From positions 184,892 through 248,891 of the forward strand of contig NZ_BSTL01000001.1 in assembly GCF_030269485.1 (NCBI RefSeq): 64,000 bases of DNA, read 5' to 3'. The position numbers and the translations under genes are program-made. The DNA comes from Actinoplanes sp. NBRC 103695 (GTDB taxonomy: Bacteria > Actinomycetota > Actinomycetes > Mycobacteriales > Micromonosporaceae). The notes under the pieces were generated by a model. That model ran no database searches. It was not told the DNA's origin and saw nothing but the letters and a program-made list of their open reading frames with translations. Of this stretch, positions 35,394 through 44,184 are shown in pieces. Positions within the stretch are counted from its first letter, which is position 1. Every line of letters begins with the position of its first letter.

Positions 35394-37457
35394 GTGCGCC
35401 GCCTAGTCGCTCTCGCAGCCACGCTCCTTTTGTCCACACTGGTTGGTGTGCCCGCCGCGCAGGCCGCGGACGGCGCCGTCTACGACCCGGTTCCCACCGA
35501 GCCGGTCGCGTCCAAGCTCGGCCTCGTGCTGTCGGAGTACGCGCGGTTCCCGCAGTCGTTCACCCAGCCGCCGCTGGAGGACCAGCGGCTCAACCGGATC
35601 GCCCGGATCAACACGATCATGGAACTGCCCGACGGCTCCGGGCGCCGGGCCGTTCCTGATCTGAACGGCAACCTCTACCTCGTCGAGAACGGCGTCCCGC
35701 ACGTCTACCTCGACGTGCGCGCGACCTTCGGCGCTCCGTTCTTCTCCGGCAAGGGACTCGGCCAGGGCTTCGGGTACGTCACCTTCCACCCGGACTTCAA
35801 GCGCAACGGCGTCTTCTACACGATCCACACCGAGGACCCGCTGCTGACCGGCGCCGTCCCCGACTACGCCCAGCCCAACGTGCAGTACCACGGCGTCATC
35901 AACGAATGGACGGCCACCGACCCGGCCGCCGGCACGTTCAGCGGCACCCACCGGGAGATCCTCCGCATCGGCTTCGGCGGCCGGATCCACGGCATCCAGG
36001 AAATCAACTTCAACCCGTACGCCAAGCGCGGCGACGCCGACTACGGCCTGCTCTACCTCGCCGTCGGCGACGGTGGCGTCGGCGTGGGCAACACCGACCC
36101 GCAGAACCTCGCCATCCCGCACGGCAAACTCCTGCGCATCGACCCGCGCGGCACCAACGCCCCGAACGGCAAGTACGGCATCCCGGTCGGCAACCCGTTC
36201 GTCGGGCAGGCCGGCAAGCGGGGCGAGATCTACGCGTACGGCTTCCGCGACCCGCACCGGTTCAGCTGGGACAAGGCGACCGGCGCGCTCTACCTGGGCC
36301 ACATCGGCGAGCACGCGGTCGAGTCGATCTACGAGGTGCGCCCCGGCGACAACTTCGGCTGGAGCGACCGCGAAGGCCGGTACGTCTTCGACCGAACGCC
36401 GGCCACCCCGTGCGACCGGCTCTTCCCGCTGCCCGCCGACGACGCCGGCTACCAGTACCCGGTCGCCGAGTACGACCACAACCCGGCGCCCGGCTGGAAC
36501 TGCACGTCGGACGTCGGCGTGGCCGTCGCCGGTGGCTTCGTCTACCGCGGCAGCGCCATTCCCGCCCTGAAGGGCAAGTACATCTTCGGCGACCTGGTCA
36601 GCGGCTGGGTCTTCTACACCGAGGCGTCCGAGATGAAGCGCGGCCAGGCGCCAGCCACCATCCACCGCCTCAACCTGTTCACCGCGCCCGGCACGCCGAT
36701 CCGGATGCAGGACATCTCCGGCCCCGGCTCGGTCGGCGACCCCAACCGGGTCGACCTGCGGTTCGGCACCGACCGCTCAGGCGAGCTCTACATCCTCGCC
36801 AAGGCGAACGGCAGGATCTGGAAGGTCACCGGCACCCGGACGTTCGCCGCCGGCCCGGTCGGCACGACCAGGGGCAAGGACACCCTGCGGCCCACCAACT
36901 GGCGCCCGGTCACGCCGTCGAAGTGGCAGTTCACCGGCCGCGAGGTCATCCTGGCCGAGGCCGGCGTCGAGCGTCCCGGCCCGCGGCGCCCGTTCGAGTA
37001 CGCCATCCTGACCGCCGGCCCGGTGCTGTCGTCGGTGGAGATCAAGGCGAACGTACGCCTGGACACCCCGGTCGAGATCACCAACCGTGACGTGATCATC
37101 GTGTTCGGCTACCGCTCGGACACGGAGTTCTACTACGCGCACGTCTCGACCGACAACACGATCCTCCCGCACAACGGCATCTTCAAGGTCAACAACGCCG
37201 ACCGGGAACGCCTCGACTACCAGTGGAACGGCCGCAGCCGGGGCGCCAACCCCGCCATCACCGACAGCGACTACCACCAGGTCCGGGTCAAGCATCTGCC
37301 CGCCACCGGCGAGATCGCCGTCTACCTGGACGGTTCCAAGGACCCGCTGATGACGGCCCGCGACACCACGTTCGGTTCCGGACGGGTCGGCTTCGGCTCG
37401 TTCGACAACGTCGGCCGGACGAACTCCTTCCAGGTGACCGGCACGCCCGCCGCCTGA
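35394..37457 (+). CDS. Secreted glucose/sorbosone dehydrogenase-like protein (PQQ beta-propeller)
   Basis: 687 residues with a signal peptide ending AAQA. Residues of about 60-480 form the GSDH six-bladed propeller: YVTFHPDFKRNGVFYTIHTE, DYGLLYLAVGDGG, GKLLRIDPRG, EIYAYGFRDPHRFSWD and GHIGEHAVESIYEV...NFGWSDREG. The final 200 residues are a jelly-roll-like domain (FEYAILTAGPVLSSVEIKANVRL ... FGSFDNVGRTNSFQV), perhaps substrate binding. It would oxidise a sugar outside the cell with PQQ, though cofactor dependence is inferred from the family. It is the last gene of the LacI-controlled block. Confidence 0.87.
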   Translation: MRRLVALAATLLLSTLVGVPAAQAADGAVYDPVPTEPVASKLGLVLSEYARFPQSFTQPPLEDQRLNRIARINTIMELPDGSGRRAVPDLNGNLYLVENGVPHVYLDVRATFGAPFFSGKGLGQGFGYVTFHPDFKRNGVFYTIHTEDPLLTGAVPDYAQPNVQYHGVINEWTATDPAAGTFSGTHREILRIGFGGRIHGIQEINFNPYAKRGDADYGLLYLAVGDGGVGVGNTDPQNLAIPHGKLLRIDPRGTNAPNGKYGIPVGNPFVGQAGKRGEIYAYGFRDPHRFSWDKATGALYLGHIGEHAVESIYEVRPGDNFGWSDREGRYVFDRTPATPCDRLFPLPADDAGYQYPVAEYDHNPAPGWNCTSDVGVAVAGGFVYRGSAIPALKGKYIFGDLVSGWVFYTEASEMKRGQAPATIHRLNLFTAPGTPIRMQDISGPGSVGDPNRVDLRFGTDRSGELYILAKANGRIWKVTGTRTFAAGPVGTTRGKDTLRPTNWRPVTPSKWQFTGREVILAEAGVERPGPRRPFEYAILTAGPVLSSVEIKANVRLDTPVEITNRDVIIVFGYRSDTEFYYAHVSTDNTILPHNGIFKVNNADRERLDYQWNGRSRGANPAITDSDYHQVRVKHLPATGEIAVYLDGSKDPLMTARDTTFGSGRVGFGSFDNVGRTNSFQVTGTPAA

Positions 37458-37465
37458 TTTTCCTT

Positions 37466-37482
37466 CCACCCCGGAGGGGTGG
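37466..37482. terminator. 7-bp hairpin after the dehydrogenase gene
   Basis: CCACCCC (37466-37472) and GGGGTGG (37476-37482) form a perfect short stem with a three-base loop, nine bases after the operon stop. There is no U-tract on the plus strand, so it may be only a weak or rho-assisted stop. Confidence 0.4.
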
Positions 37483-37509
37483 CGTCGCGCCGGACGCCGC
37501 CCCTCCCGT

Positions 37510-37515
37510 TAGCTT
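37510..37515 (+). promoter_or_regulatory. -10 box TAGCTT, leaderless promoter
   Basis: TAGCTT fits TANNNT and is followed by six bases and the ATG at 37522; there is no ribosome-binding site. Confidence 0.4.
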
Positions 37516-37521
37516 GACCTG

Positions 37522-38031
37522 ATGGCCGAGTTCCGTTTCACCAAGTGGGGCGGCCGCCTCCACTGGCACTACCCGCTGGAACCGCTCGGCGTCGACGAGT
37601 GGGGCACCTGGTTCGGCACCCGCGCCGGCGTCGCCATGCAGCGCGGCGACGAGCCGCCGGTGGTACAGCCCCACGACTTCGTCACCCTGGTCCCGGCCGA
37701 CGGCTGGTACGTGGCCTCCTTCAACGGCGAGAGCGACCACGGCGCGGAGCTCTACATCGACATCAGCACCCCGCCGACCATCAGCGGCGCCCTGATCGAG
37801 GCCGTCGACCTCGACCTCGACGTGATCCGAGCCCGCGACGGCCGGATCATCCTCGACGACGAGGACGAGTTCGCCGAGCACCAGGTCCTCTACGCCTACC
37901 CCGCGCACGTCATCGCGGCGGCGCAGACGGAGGCGGACCGCCTGATGGCCGAGGTGACGGCCGGCGCCGAGCCGTTCGGCGAGGTCGGCCGGGCGTGGCT
38001 CGCCCGCTACGCCTCCGCCGCAGGCAGATAA
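37522..38031 (+). CDS. DUF402-like hypothetical protein
   Basis: 169 residues, cytosolic. Features such as LHWHYPLEPLGVDEWGTWFGTRAG, GWYVASFNGESDHGAELYIDISTPP and DLDLDVIRARDGRIILDDEDEF...YP match the DUF402 beta-barrel family, related to nucleotide diphosphatases. ATG 37522 appears leaderless. The 3' end overlaps the convergent FtsK-like gene by 25 bases. Function unknown. Confidence 0.78.
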   Translation: MAEFRFTKWGGRLHWHYPLEPLGVDEWGTWFGTRAGVAMQRGDEPPVVQPHDFVTLVPADGWYVASFNGESDHGAELYIDISTPPTISGALIEAVDLDLDVIRARDGRIILDDEDEFAEHQVLYAYPAHVIAAAQTEADRLMAEVTAGAEPFGEVGRAWLARYASAAGR

Positions 38032-41000
38032 CCGAGCTGAAGGGTTCGCACCGGCCTCGGGCCGACGCCGCGCGGGTCGGCCTGCAACAACCGGCCGACA
38101 CCAGACGGCAGGGTCACTGGTGTGAGGCCGCCGGACCGGCTGCCCGACATCACCATCTGGGCGCAGCGCAACTCCTTCATCGCGCCGATCACCGGGCCCA
38201 CTGGTTCCCCTGCGCCGCGTGTAATGACGAGGCGAAAGTGGAGCTCGGCCGCTCGGGGGAGGAGCTCGAGGAATTGCATCAGGCCGCCCGCCTCGTCGTC
38301 GGCATAGTCGTCCGCGACAATGAAGATCTGCCGACCGGGGGACCGGTCGAATCGACGGATGGTGTCCCGGACATCCTTGAAGACGCCGTGCTTGCCGAGC
38401 GTGTAGGTGACGGCCGTCGCGGCGGTGAAGCGCTGGTCGATCGTCTTCATCAGCGATCGGAGCAACGAGGTCCGTCCACTGCCGCGGTCACCCGAGATCA
38501 CCAAACCCGGCCCCTTGTCGAGCGCCACCGACGCGACGGCGAGGTCGGGGTCGAGGAGGTCCAGGCCGACCGGGATGTTCAGGCCCTCACCGGGTTCCGC
38601 GGTGACGCTCTCGTAGTCGACGATCTCGGGGGGCATGCGCGGCGCCGGGGCCACCGAACCCCGCCAGTGCTGCCGCGCCAGTTCGGATATACGTACGGTA
38701 CCGATGCTGGTCGGGCCGGCCGACGTCGTGACCTGCGGCAGGAGGGGTACGACCTCGTCCAGGCCGACGAGTTGCTCGCCGGTGAGCCTGATCGAGTTCG
38801 CCCCGGCGGGGAAGCCCCTGCCGACGGGAAGCCTGTCCTCGTAGGTGGTGATGGTGTGGACGCCGCCCGACCGAGAAGACTGAATCTCGTTGAGGACGAG
38901 ACTGAGATCCGGGAAGCGGCTGTGCAGTTCGTGCACGCCGCTGATCACCAGATAGGTGCGGCTTCGCGTCCGGCTCTCCAGCTGGCTTCGCCGCCCCATG
39001 AGCGCGTCGATCTCGGCGAAAGCGCGATAGATGGCGACCACGTCCATCTTCCGGGCGGCGGTGCGGACGTGCGGTAGACCTCCCAGGGTGGTCAACCCGG
39101 TGTCGTTCAGGTCGATGAGGTGGATCTCGGCCTCGTCCGGAGTGCGGGTCAGGGCCAGCCCGCACACCAGGGTCTGCAACGCGGTCCGCCGGCCGCTCGA
39201 CGGTGGCCCGACGATCGCGGCGCTACTGTCGGTTCGTACCCGGCGTACCGCCTCAGCCGGTGACCGGTCATGCTTTGAGACCGCGACGGGAAGCTCGTTG
39301 ATCCGCCACAGGTGATGGTCGAGGAGCTGGAAGCCGCGCTCGTCCACCCGGCCGGCGGGGCCCAGGACGTCGCCGAGGGAATTCGGCATCGAGGTCGGCA
39401 GAGGGTGGATGCGGGGTGCGGGCCGGTCGTGAGCGGTCAGCCGGTCCACCACCCACTCCGCTTCCGTCTCCCTGGGCGTGTGCTCCAGCAACTCGTCCCA
39501 GGTCGGACCCGGGCCGCGTGGAGCGGAGATATAAGCCGCCCGGAACGGGATCTGGTTGTTCCACGACACGCGAAGGATGCCGTGCCCCGGCTCGGCGGGC
39601 AGCTCGGCGGCGCGGCCGTCGCCGAGGAAGGTCCGGGACTCCTCCGCGCTGAACATCCGCAACGCGATGCGGTAGGAGAGGTAGGTGTCCAGTCCACGCA
39701 ACCGGCCCGCGTCGAGGCGCTGGCCGCTGAGCAGCAGATGCACACCGAGAGAACGCCCGACGCGGCCGATCGAGACGAGCATGTTGACGAAGTCGGGCAT
39801 GGCCGTGAGCAGTTCGGCGTACTCGTCGATGACGATCAGCAGAGTCGGCAGCGGCTCCAGCGTGGGGTCCGCCCTGGCGACACGCTGGTGCTCGCGCTGG
39901 GTGGCCTGGCGGGACCGGGCCAGCACCCCCTGTCGGCGGGTGATCTCGGCCGTGAGGACCGACCGGACCAGGTAGCCGGGGTCCGGAACGTTCAACCCGG
40001 TCATCAGGGCCACCGTGTGCGGGAGCCGGTCGAAGGTTCGGAAACCGCTGCCACCCATGATGTCAACGAATGCGAACGTCAGAGTCGCCGGGGGATGCGT
40101 GATGGCCAGGGCCAGTACCAGGGTCCGCAGCAGCTCGGTCTTTCCCGAGCCGGTGGCGCCGATGAGCATGCCGTGCGGACCCATGCCGCCCTGCGCGGGC
40201 TCTTTGATGTCGAGTTCCACGAGCGATCCGCGGTCGATGCCGATCGGGACGCGCAGTTCGTCGCGTCCGGTCCGTTCGCGGAGCTGAGCCAGGTCGGCGT
40301 CGCCGAGGTCGTGGGCGTTCAGCATGCGCAGCAGCGGCAGGTGCTGCGGGACCGGGTCGTGCCGGACGCTGCGCGGCGGCGGGACCGCGGCGAGGACCTG
40401 GCGCAGCACCTCGGCGGCCTCGCTGCGGAAGCTGCGGGCCTCGAGGTGCCGGGCGATGGCAAGCACGTCCGCACCTGGGACCATGGCCAGCTCGCCGAGC
40501 TGCCGGGGATCGTTGGCGTCGAGCAGCGGCCGGATCTCGGCTTCCAGATCGGGCGGCCGGCGCTCGAGGCGGGCCTGCATTGCGACGAACCATTCCTTGG
40601 CCAGTGGATCCGTGGCCGCGGCCGACGTGGAGGCGGCCTCGGCGAGCCAGGTGGCCGCACGGTCGGGGTGGACGACGCTCAGGGCGGTCAGGCGCTGGGC
40701 GTGGTCGAGCTCCCGCAGCGGCCACGGGTCGGCGCGGTTGGTGTACTGCTCCAGGAGCACCGCGACCCCGGTCAGCCGGTCGTGACCGTAGGCCGCCGTC
40801 AAACCGGCGAGCAGACGGTCGCGCAGTACCGGATCGACCTCGAAGAGACCGTCGCCCAGTTCCTGGAAGAGAGGCGACGTCAGAAGGGCGGCCTCGGCCT
40901 CGTACGGAAGGACCTCGGGCGGGTCCTGGAAGAAGTTGATCCGCAGCAGGTGCAGGAAACCGGTGTCGAGCGCCACCGGCACGGCGGCGTGGCAGGCCAG

Positions 41001-41075
41001 CTCGACCGAGCCGGCGGGCAGGTACAACCGGGCCTCGTGCAGGACGCCGAGGGGGGTCACACCGGGCGTTGTCAT
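38007..41075 (-). CDS. EccC-like triple FtsK/SpoIIIE ATPase without membrane segments, in a vWA-MoxR locus
   Basis: 1022 residues. Residues 1-235 form a helical N-terminal domain with no membrane helix; the ESX protein EccC has helices there. ATPase 1 is intact: Walker A GATGSGKT (306-313), Walker B LLIVIDEYAEL (412-422) and an LLLSGQRL sensor region. ATPase 2 has a broken Walker A, GPPSSGRRT (623-631), and ATPase 3 has GDRGSGRT (862-869); both replace the catalytic Lys by Arg. One active and two degenerate domains recall EccC/EssC of type VII secretion. The start overlaps the vWA gene stop (ATGA), so it is translated with the vWA and MoxR proteins. Likely a ring motor or disaggregase-like component of the system; its substrate is unknown. 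Confidence 0.85.
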   Translation of the reverse strand: MTTPGVTPLGVLHEARLYLPAGSVELACHAAVPVALDTGFLHLLRINFFQDPPEVLPYEAEAALLTSPLFQELGDGLFEVDPVLRDRLLAGLTAAYGHDRLTGVAVLLEQYTNRADPWPLRELDHAQRLTALSVVHPDRAATWLAEAASTSAAATDPLAKEWFVAMQARLERRPPDLEAEIRPLLDANDPRQLGELAMVPGADVLAIARHLEARSFRSEAAEVLRQVLAAVPPPRSVRHDPVPQHLPLLRMLNAHDLGDADLAQLRERTGRDELRVPIGIDRGSLVELDIKEPAQGGMGPHGMLIGATGSGKTELLRTLVLALAITHPPATLTFAFVDIMGGSGFRTFDRLPHTVALMTGLNVPDPGYLVRSVLTAEITRRQGVLARSRQATQREHQRVARADPTLEPLPTLLIVIDEYAELLTAMPDFVNMLVSIGRVGRSLGVHLLLSGQRLDAGRLRGLDTYLSYRIALRMFSAEESRTFLGDGRAAELPAEPGHGILRVSWNNQIPFRAAYISAPRGPGPTWDELLEHTPRETEAEWVVDRLTAHDRPAPRIHPLPTSMPNSLGDVLGPAGRVDERGFQLLDHHLWRINELPVAVSKHDRSPAEAVRRVRTDSSAAIVGPPSSGRRTALQTLVCGLALTRTPDEAEIHLIDLNDTGLTTLGGLPHVRTAARKMDVVAIYRAFAEIDALMGRRSQLESRTRSRTYLVISGVHELHSRFPDLSLVLNEIQSSRSGGVHTITTYEDRLPVGRGFPAGANSIRLTGEQLVGLDEVVPLLPQVTTSAGPTSIGTVRISELARQHWRGSVAPAPRMPPEIVDYESVTAEPGEGLNIPVGLDLLDPDLAVASVALDKGPGLVISGDRGSGRTSLLRSLMKTIDQRFTAATAVTYTLGKHGVFKDVRDTIRRFDRSPGRQIFIVADDYADDEAGGLMQFLELLPRAAELHFRLVITRGAGEPVGPVIGAMKELRCAQMVMSGSRSGGLTPVTLPSGVGRLLQADPRGVGPRPVRTLQLGYLPAAEA

Positions 41076-42229
41076 GCCGGGCGCTCCGTGTCGCGGGGAC
41101 GGCCGCGGAGGACGTCGACCGCGCGGTACATGCCCTCGGCGGTCAGCGGGAACATCGGCACGTGGCGGGCGATCTGGGCCGCCGTGGTGCCGGGCCAGCG
41201 TTCCGGTGGGGCCGGGTTGAGCCACGCCACCGTGCAGCCGGCGGTGAGCAGCGCCTTGACCAGGGCGATCGTGCTCGTCAGGCGGCCTGCCTGGAAGGTG
41301 CCGCGGGTGGCTCCGGCATCGCTGATGATCGCGGCGGCCGTGCCGGGCGAGGTGCGGTCCAGGACCGCGGTGAGCGGCTCGGTCAGGGCGGGATCGGCGT
41401 AGAACCGGCCGCCTGTCAGCGGGCGGATCCGGCTGAGTACGGCGTCGATCTCCGGCGAGAACGGGTCGGGGCGGTCGGCCAGCGCGTCCTCGGCTCGGCC
41501 GGGGAGATTGCGGAAGTACGCGACCCGGATCGCCTCCAGCCGCGCGGCGTTGCGGATCTCGCGGAGCAGATGGTCGGTGAACGCGTGGTAGGGCGTCATC
41601 GACCCCTGCCGGTCGACCAGGAGGAGTAGCCGTGCGGTGTTGCGCCGTGGTGGGAGCAGTACCGGCCCGGACGCGACGCCGCTGCGGGCGTACCGGTCGA
41701 TGGTGGCGCCGACGTCCAGCTCGGACGGTGGGCCGTGGCGGACCGGGCGGCGGAGGCGTCGCCAGGCCTGGGCGATTTCTCGCGCCGTCAGCGGATGCTG
41801 CGGCGCCAGCACCAGGGCCGGGTCCCACTCACCGGTGGCGGGCGGCTGGCCGGTGACGGCGGTGTACGCGCGGACCGAGGGCGGCGGGGGCGGCGGGGAC
41901 GACGGCAGAGGTGGGACTGCGGCGGGGATCGGATCCGCCGGGGTACGTGCCTCCTCCTCCGGCGTCGGAGGCGTCTCGGCGGCCGGCGCGGCCGGCGCCG
42001 CGTGCCAGTCGGGGGCCTCCGAGGCGAAAGCCGCGGCGATCATCTCCTGCTCGGCCACCGAGGTCGCCCAGAGCGCGACGCACAGGTCACGCAAGTCGTT
42101 CGACGAGCCCAGCCCGAACCCCGCGCCGAGCGCCGAGCGTAAGGTCGCGCAGTCGTCCACCCCGATCGGCAGTCCCCGGCGGCGCAGGCGCTCCACCAGG
42201 TCGTACACGAAGGCCGGGGTGCCGGTCAC
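41072..42229 (-). CDS. SAV_2336-like protein with CoxE-type vWA domain
   Basis: 385 residues from GTG 42229, overlapping the MoxR stop. The N-terminal 75 residues (FVYDLVERLRRRGLPIGVDDCATLRSAL...LRDLCVALWATS) are the helical domain seen in SAV_2336-type proteins. A Pro-rich linker follows (about 78-118), then a vWA fold with a changed MIDAS motif DRQGSM (206-211; usual DxSxS) and IISDAGATRG. vWA-MoxR pairs act as chaperone-like complexes. In actinomycete and cyanobacterial conflict systems this type of protein occurs with MoxR ATPases and effectors carrying EAD domains. Here its direct partners are the MoxR and the FtsK-like ATPase. Confidence 0.82.
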   Translation of the reverse strand: MTGTPAFVYDLVERLRRRGLPIGVDDCATLRSALGAGFGLGSSNDLRDLCVALWATSVAEQEMIAAAFASEAPDWHAAPAAPAAETPPTPEEEARTPADPIPAAVPPLPSSPPPPPPSVRAYTAVTGQPPATGEWDPALVLAPQHPLTAREIAQAWRRLRRPVRHGPPSELDVGATIDRYARSGVASGPVLLPPRRNTARLLLLVDRQGSMTPYHAFTDHLLREIRNAARLEAIRVAYFRNLPGRAEDALADRPDPFSPEIDAVLSRIRPLTGGRFYADPALTEPLTAVLDRTSPGTAAAIISDAGATRGTFQAGRLTSTIALVKALLTAGCTVAWLNPAPPERWPGTTAAQIARHVPMFPLTAEGMYRAVDVLRGRPRDTERPA

Positions 42230-43173
42230 GGGCGGGCGAGCCGATCCACGGCGCGCTGCTGGTCGCCGCGCTGCTTGAGCAACGCCTCGGGATAGGGCAG
42301 CGTCGCGACCTGGTCCGGCGGAGTGTCGACGGCCTGCAGGAAGCCGGCCCAGTCGAGCAGTTCGCTCACGCCGGGCTTCTTGGCCAGGTCGAGCTCACGT
42401 AGCCGGCCGATCATGTCGATCACCGCGGCGCGCAGCTCGGGCCGGGCGACGCCGTGCATGGTGAGAATCTCGTCCAGGTCGGCGCGCGAGCCCGGGAACT
42501 CGATGTAGTGGAAGATGCAGCGCCGCAGGAAGGCGCCGGGCAACGCCTTCTCCTCGTTGTTGGTGACCACGATGATCGGCCGCAGATCCGGGCGGTCGGC
42601 CGGCACCCGGTGCTCACCGTCGGGGAGCTCGTCGATGGTGAAGGCCAGCGAATCCAGCTCGTGCAGCAGGTCGTTCGGGAAATCCAGATCGGCCTTGTCG
42701 ATCTCGTCGATCAGCAGCACCGAGCGCCGGCCCTGCTCGGCGCGCGCGATCACCCGGCCGAGCGGGCCCAGCCGGATATAGCGCCGCACGTCCTCGTCGT
42801 GGGCACGGCGGCGGAGTTGCGCGTCGTGCAGCCGGCGCACCGCGTCGTAGGTGTAGAGCAGGTCCCGTCCGCGGCTCGTCGACTTGATCGGGGCGATCTC
42901 CAACGGCAGACCCAGCGCGTACGCCACGGCGTGCGCCAGCCGCGTCTTGCCGACGCCGGGGTCGCCCTGCAGCAGCAGCGGCCGTCCGAGGCCGATGGCC
43001 AGGTTGACCGCCGACTGAAGGCCCTCGGTGGCTCGATAGGGCTCGGGCCCGAGCGTCCGCAGCGGAGGCGACGGGGTGATGTCGGCCCTCGGGTCCTCGA
43101 TCCGCCGGCTGGGGGGCTGTTCGGCGAACGCGTCGTACCAGGTGGACGTGTCGACGTGATGTCGGGTCTGCAC
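42226..43173 (-). CDS. MoxR family AAA+ ATPase
   Basis: 315 residues, start GTG 43173. Walker A GDPGVGKT (70-77), Walker B LLIDEIDKAD (153-162), sensor 1 VVTNNEEKALP and arginine finger area FLRRCIFHYIEFP are all intact. The MoxR-type pre-sensor insertion is present. It would remodel or activate a client in partnership with the vWA protein encoded directly downstream (GTGA overlap). Gene order is EAD protein, MoxR, vWA, FtsK-like. Confidence 0.92.
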   Translation of the reverse strand: MQTRHHVDTSTWYDAFAEQPPSRRIEDPRADITPSPPLRTLGPEPYRATEGLQSAVNLAIGLGRPLLLQGDPGVGKTRLAHAVAYALGLPLEIAPIKSTSRGRDLLYTYDAVRRLHDAQLRRRAHDEDVRRYIRLGPLGRVIARAEQGRRSVLLIDEIDKADLDFPNDLLHELDSLAFTIDELPDGEHRVPADRPDLRPIIVVTNNEEKALPGAFLRRCIFHYIEFPGSRADLDEILTMHGVARPELRAAVIDMIGRLRELDLAKKPGVSELLDWAGFLQAVDTPPDQVATLPYPEALLKQRGDQQRAVDRLARP

Positions 43174-43174
43174 G

Positions 43175-44119
43175 CTAGATCGATTCCTCCAGCCGGCGCC
43201 GGAACGCCTCTCGTTCGTGCAGCACGTCGCGGATGGATCGGTCCATCACCTCGAACATGCGGCGGGTGTCGATCGGCTCGCCGCCGCAGTCGACCAGGAT
43301 CCGGTTGCTCCACCGTGCGGCGAGCGGTGGATCCCAGCTCAGCCGGTCGACCATCTGCTCGGTCCACTCGGCCACGTCGTGGTGGCGGGGCACCGGCGAC
43401 GGGAGCGGGGTGACGCCGGTCGGCAGCTCGGGGCCGCCGGAGAAAATCGCCACGAAGAGCCGGCGGTGGGCGCCGAGCTGTTGCCGGAGCCCGTCCCAGA
43501 ACGCCCCGACCACGGACGCGGCGACGCCCTGGGTCTGGATCGGACAGACGACGTTGACGTCGTCGAGCTCCGGCAGGTACCACAACGCCTGCTTGATCCG
43601 GGCGTCCACCGAGCCCAGGTCGGGTCGCAGGGCGAGCGCGTCCTTCACCACGACCTCGCCGAGGCAGTACGGCAGCCAGTCGCAGATCTTGCGGATCACG
43701 ATCGCCTCGGCGTCCGGCAGGCCGAGGGCGAGCACGCCGCCGGTGGCTCGCCCGTGCGCCTCGCGGATGCTCTGTCGCAGTTCACGCAGGTCGAAGAACT
43801 TGCTGTCGAGCATCCGCTGATCGGCCGGTGGCTCAGGCTCGGGGCCGGCGGTCCATCCGCTCGCCCGTGCCCAGCGGCGCAACCCGGGGTTGTCCTGCCG
43901 GTCCGCCAGCGCCGCGTCGACGAAGCGGTCCAGCCAGGCCTCGTCATGGGCGGCCTGGAGGACGCGCATCACCACGACGCGCATGCCCTCGTCGCCGACG
44001 TAGTCGTTGAGCCGCAGATCGAGTTCGTAGAAGAACAGGTGCTCCAGGTCCTCACGCTGGGAGTAGGCGTCCAGCAGGGCGTCGGCCAGGCCGCGCAGCT
44101 GTGGGCCGGTCAGCGTGAT
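43175..44119 (-). CDS. EAD1-like domain protein with possible iSTAND-like C-terminus, apparent ATC start
   Basis: About 315 residues. The first 85 (TLTGPQLRGLADALLDAYSQREDLEHLFFYELD ... DNPGLRRWA) align with the N-terminus of the divergent protease at 44185 and with effector-associated domain 1. The C-terminal 210 residues (GVLALGLPDAEAIVIRKICDWL ... FVAIFSGG) may be an inactive STAND-like module; this is a weak call. No ATG, GTG or TTG exists in frame between the EAD domain and a GTG at 44245. AGGAGGAG (44131-44124) lies just before ATC 44119, and that ATC aligns with the start of the protease EAD. The frame above 44119 is antisense to the protease gene and has poor codon use. Confidence 0.72.
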   Translation of the reverse strand: MTLTGPQLRGLADALLDAYSQREDLEHLFFYELDLRLNDYVGDEGMRVVVMRVLQAAHDEAWLDRFVDAALADRQDNPGLRRWARASGWTAGPEPEPPADQRMLDSKFFDLRELRQSIREAHGRATGGVLALGLPDAEAIVIRKICDWLPYCLGEVVVKDALALRPDLGSVDARIKQALWYLPELDDVNVVCPIQTQGVAASVVGAFWDGLRQQLGAHRRLFVAIFSGGPELPTGVTPLPSPVPRHHDVAEWTEQMVDRLSWDPPLAARWSNRILVDCGGEPIDTRRMFEVMDRSIRDVLHEREAFRRRLEESI

Positions 44120-44146
44120 CGGACTCCTCCTCCACTCAGGGTCCCG

Positions 44147-44154
44147 ACTATAGA
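44147..44154. promoter_or_regulatory. Shared divergent -10 region of the EAD protein and EAD-protease genes
   Basis: ACTATAGA reads TATAGA on the plus strand (44149-44154) and TATAGT on the minus strand (44152-44147). Predicted starts of transcription fall near 44161 (+) and 44140 (-), leaving short leaders with ribosome sites before GTG 44185 and ATC 44119. Confidence 0.45.
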
Positions 44155-44184
44155 ACAGAGGGTCGCGATGGGAGGATGGGCCGC

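Noticed and set aside
37466..37482. Strong intrinsic terminator after the dehydrogenase gene
   Set aside because: The stem is only seven base pairs with no U-tract on the plus strand; kept only as a low-confidence feature.
38007..41075. Complete ESX/type VII secretion locus
   Set aside because: No WxG100, EccB, EccD, EccE or MycP-like gene is present and the FtsK-like protein lacks membrane helices.
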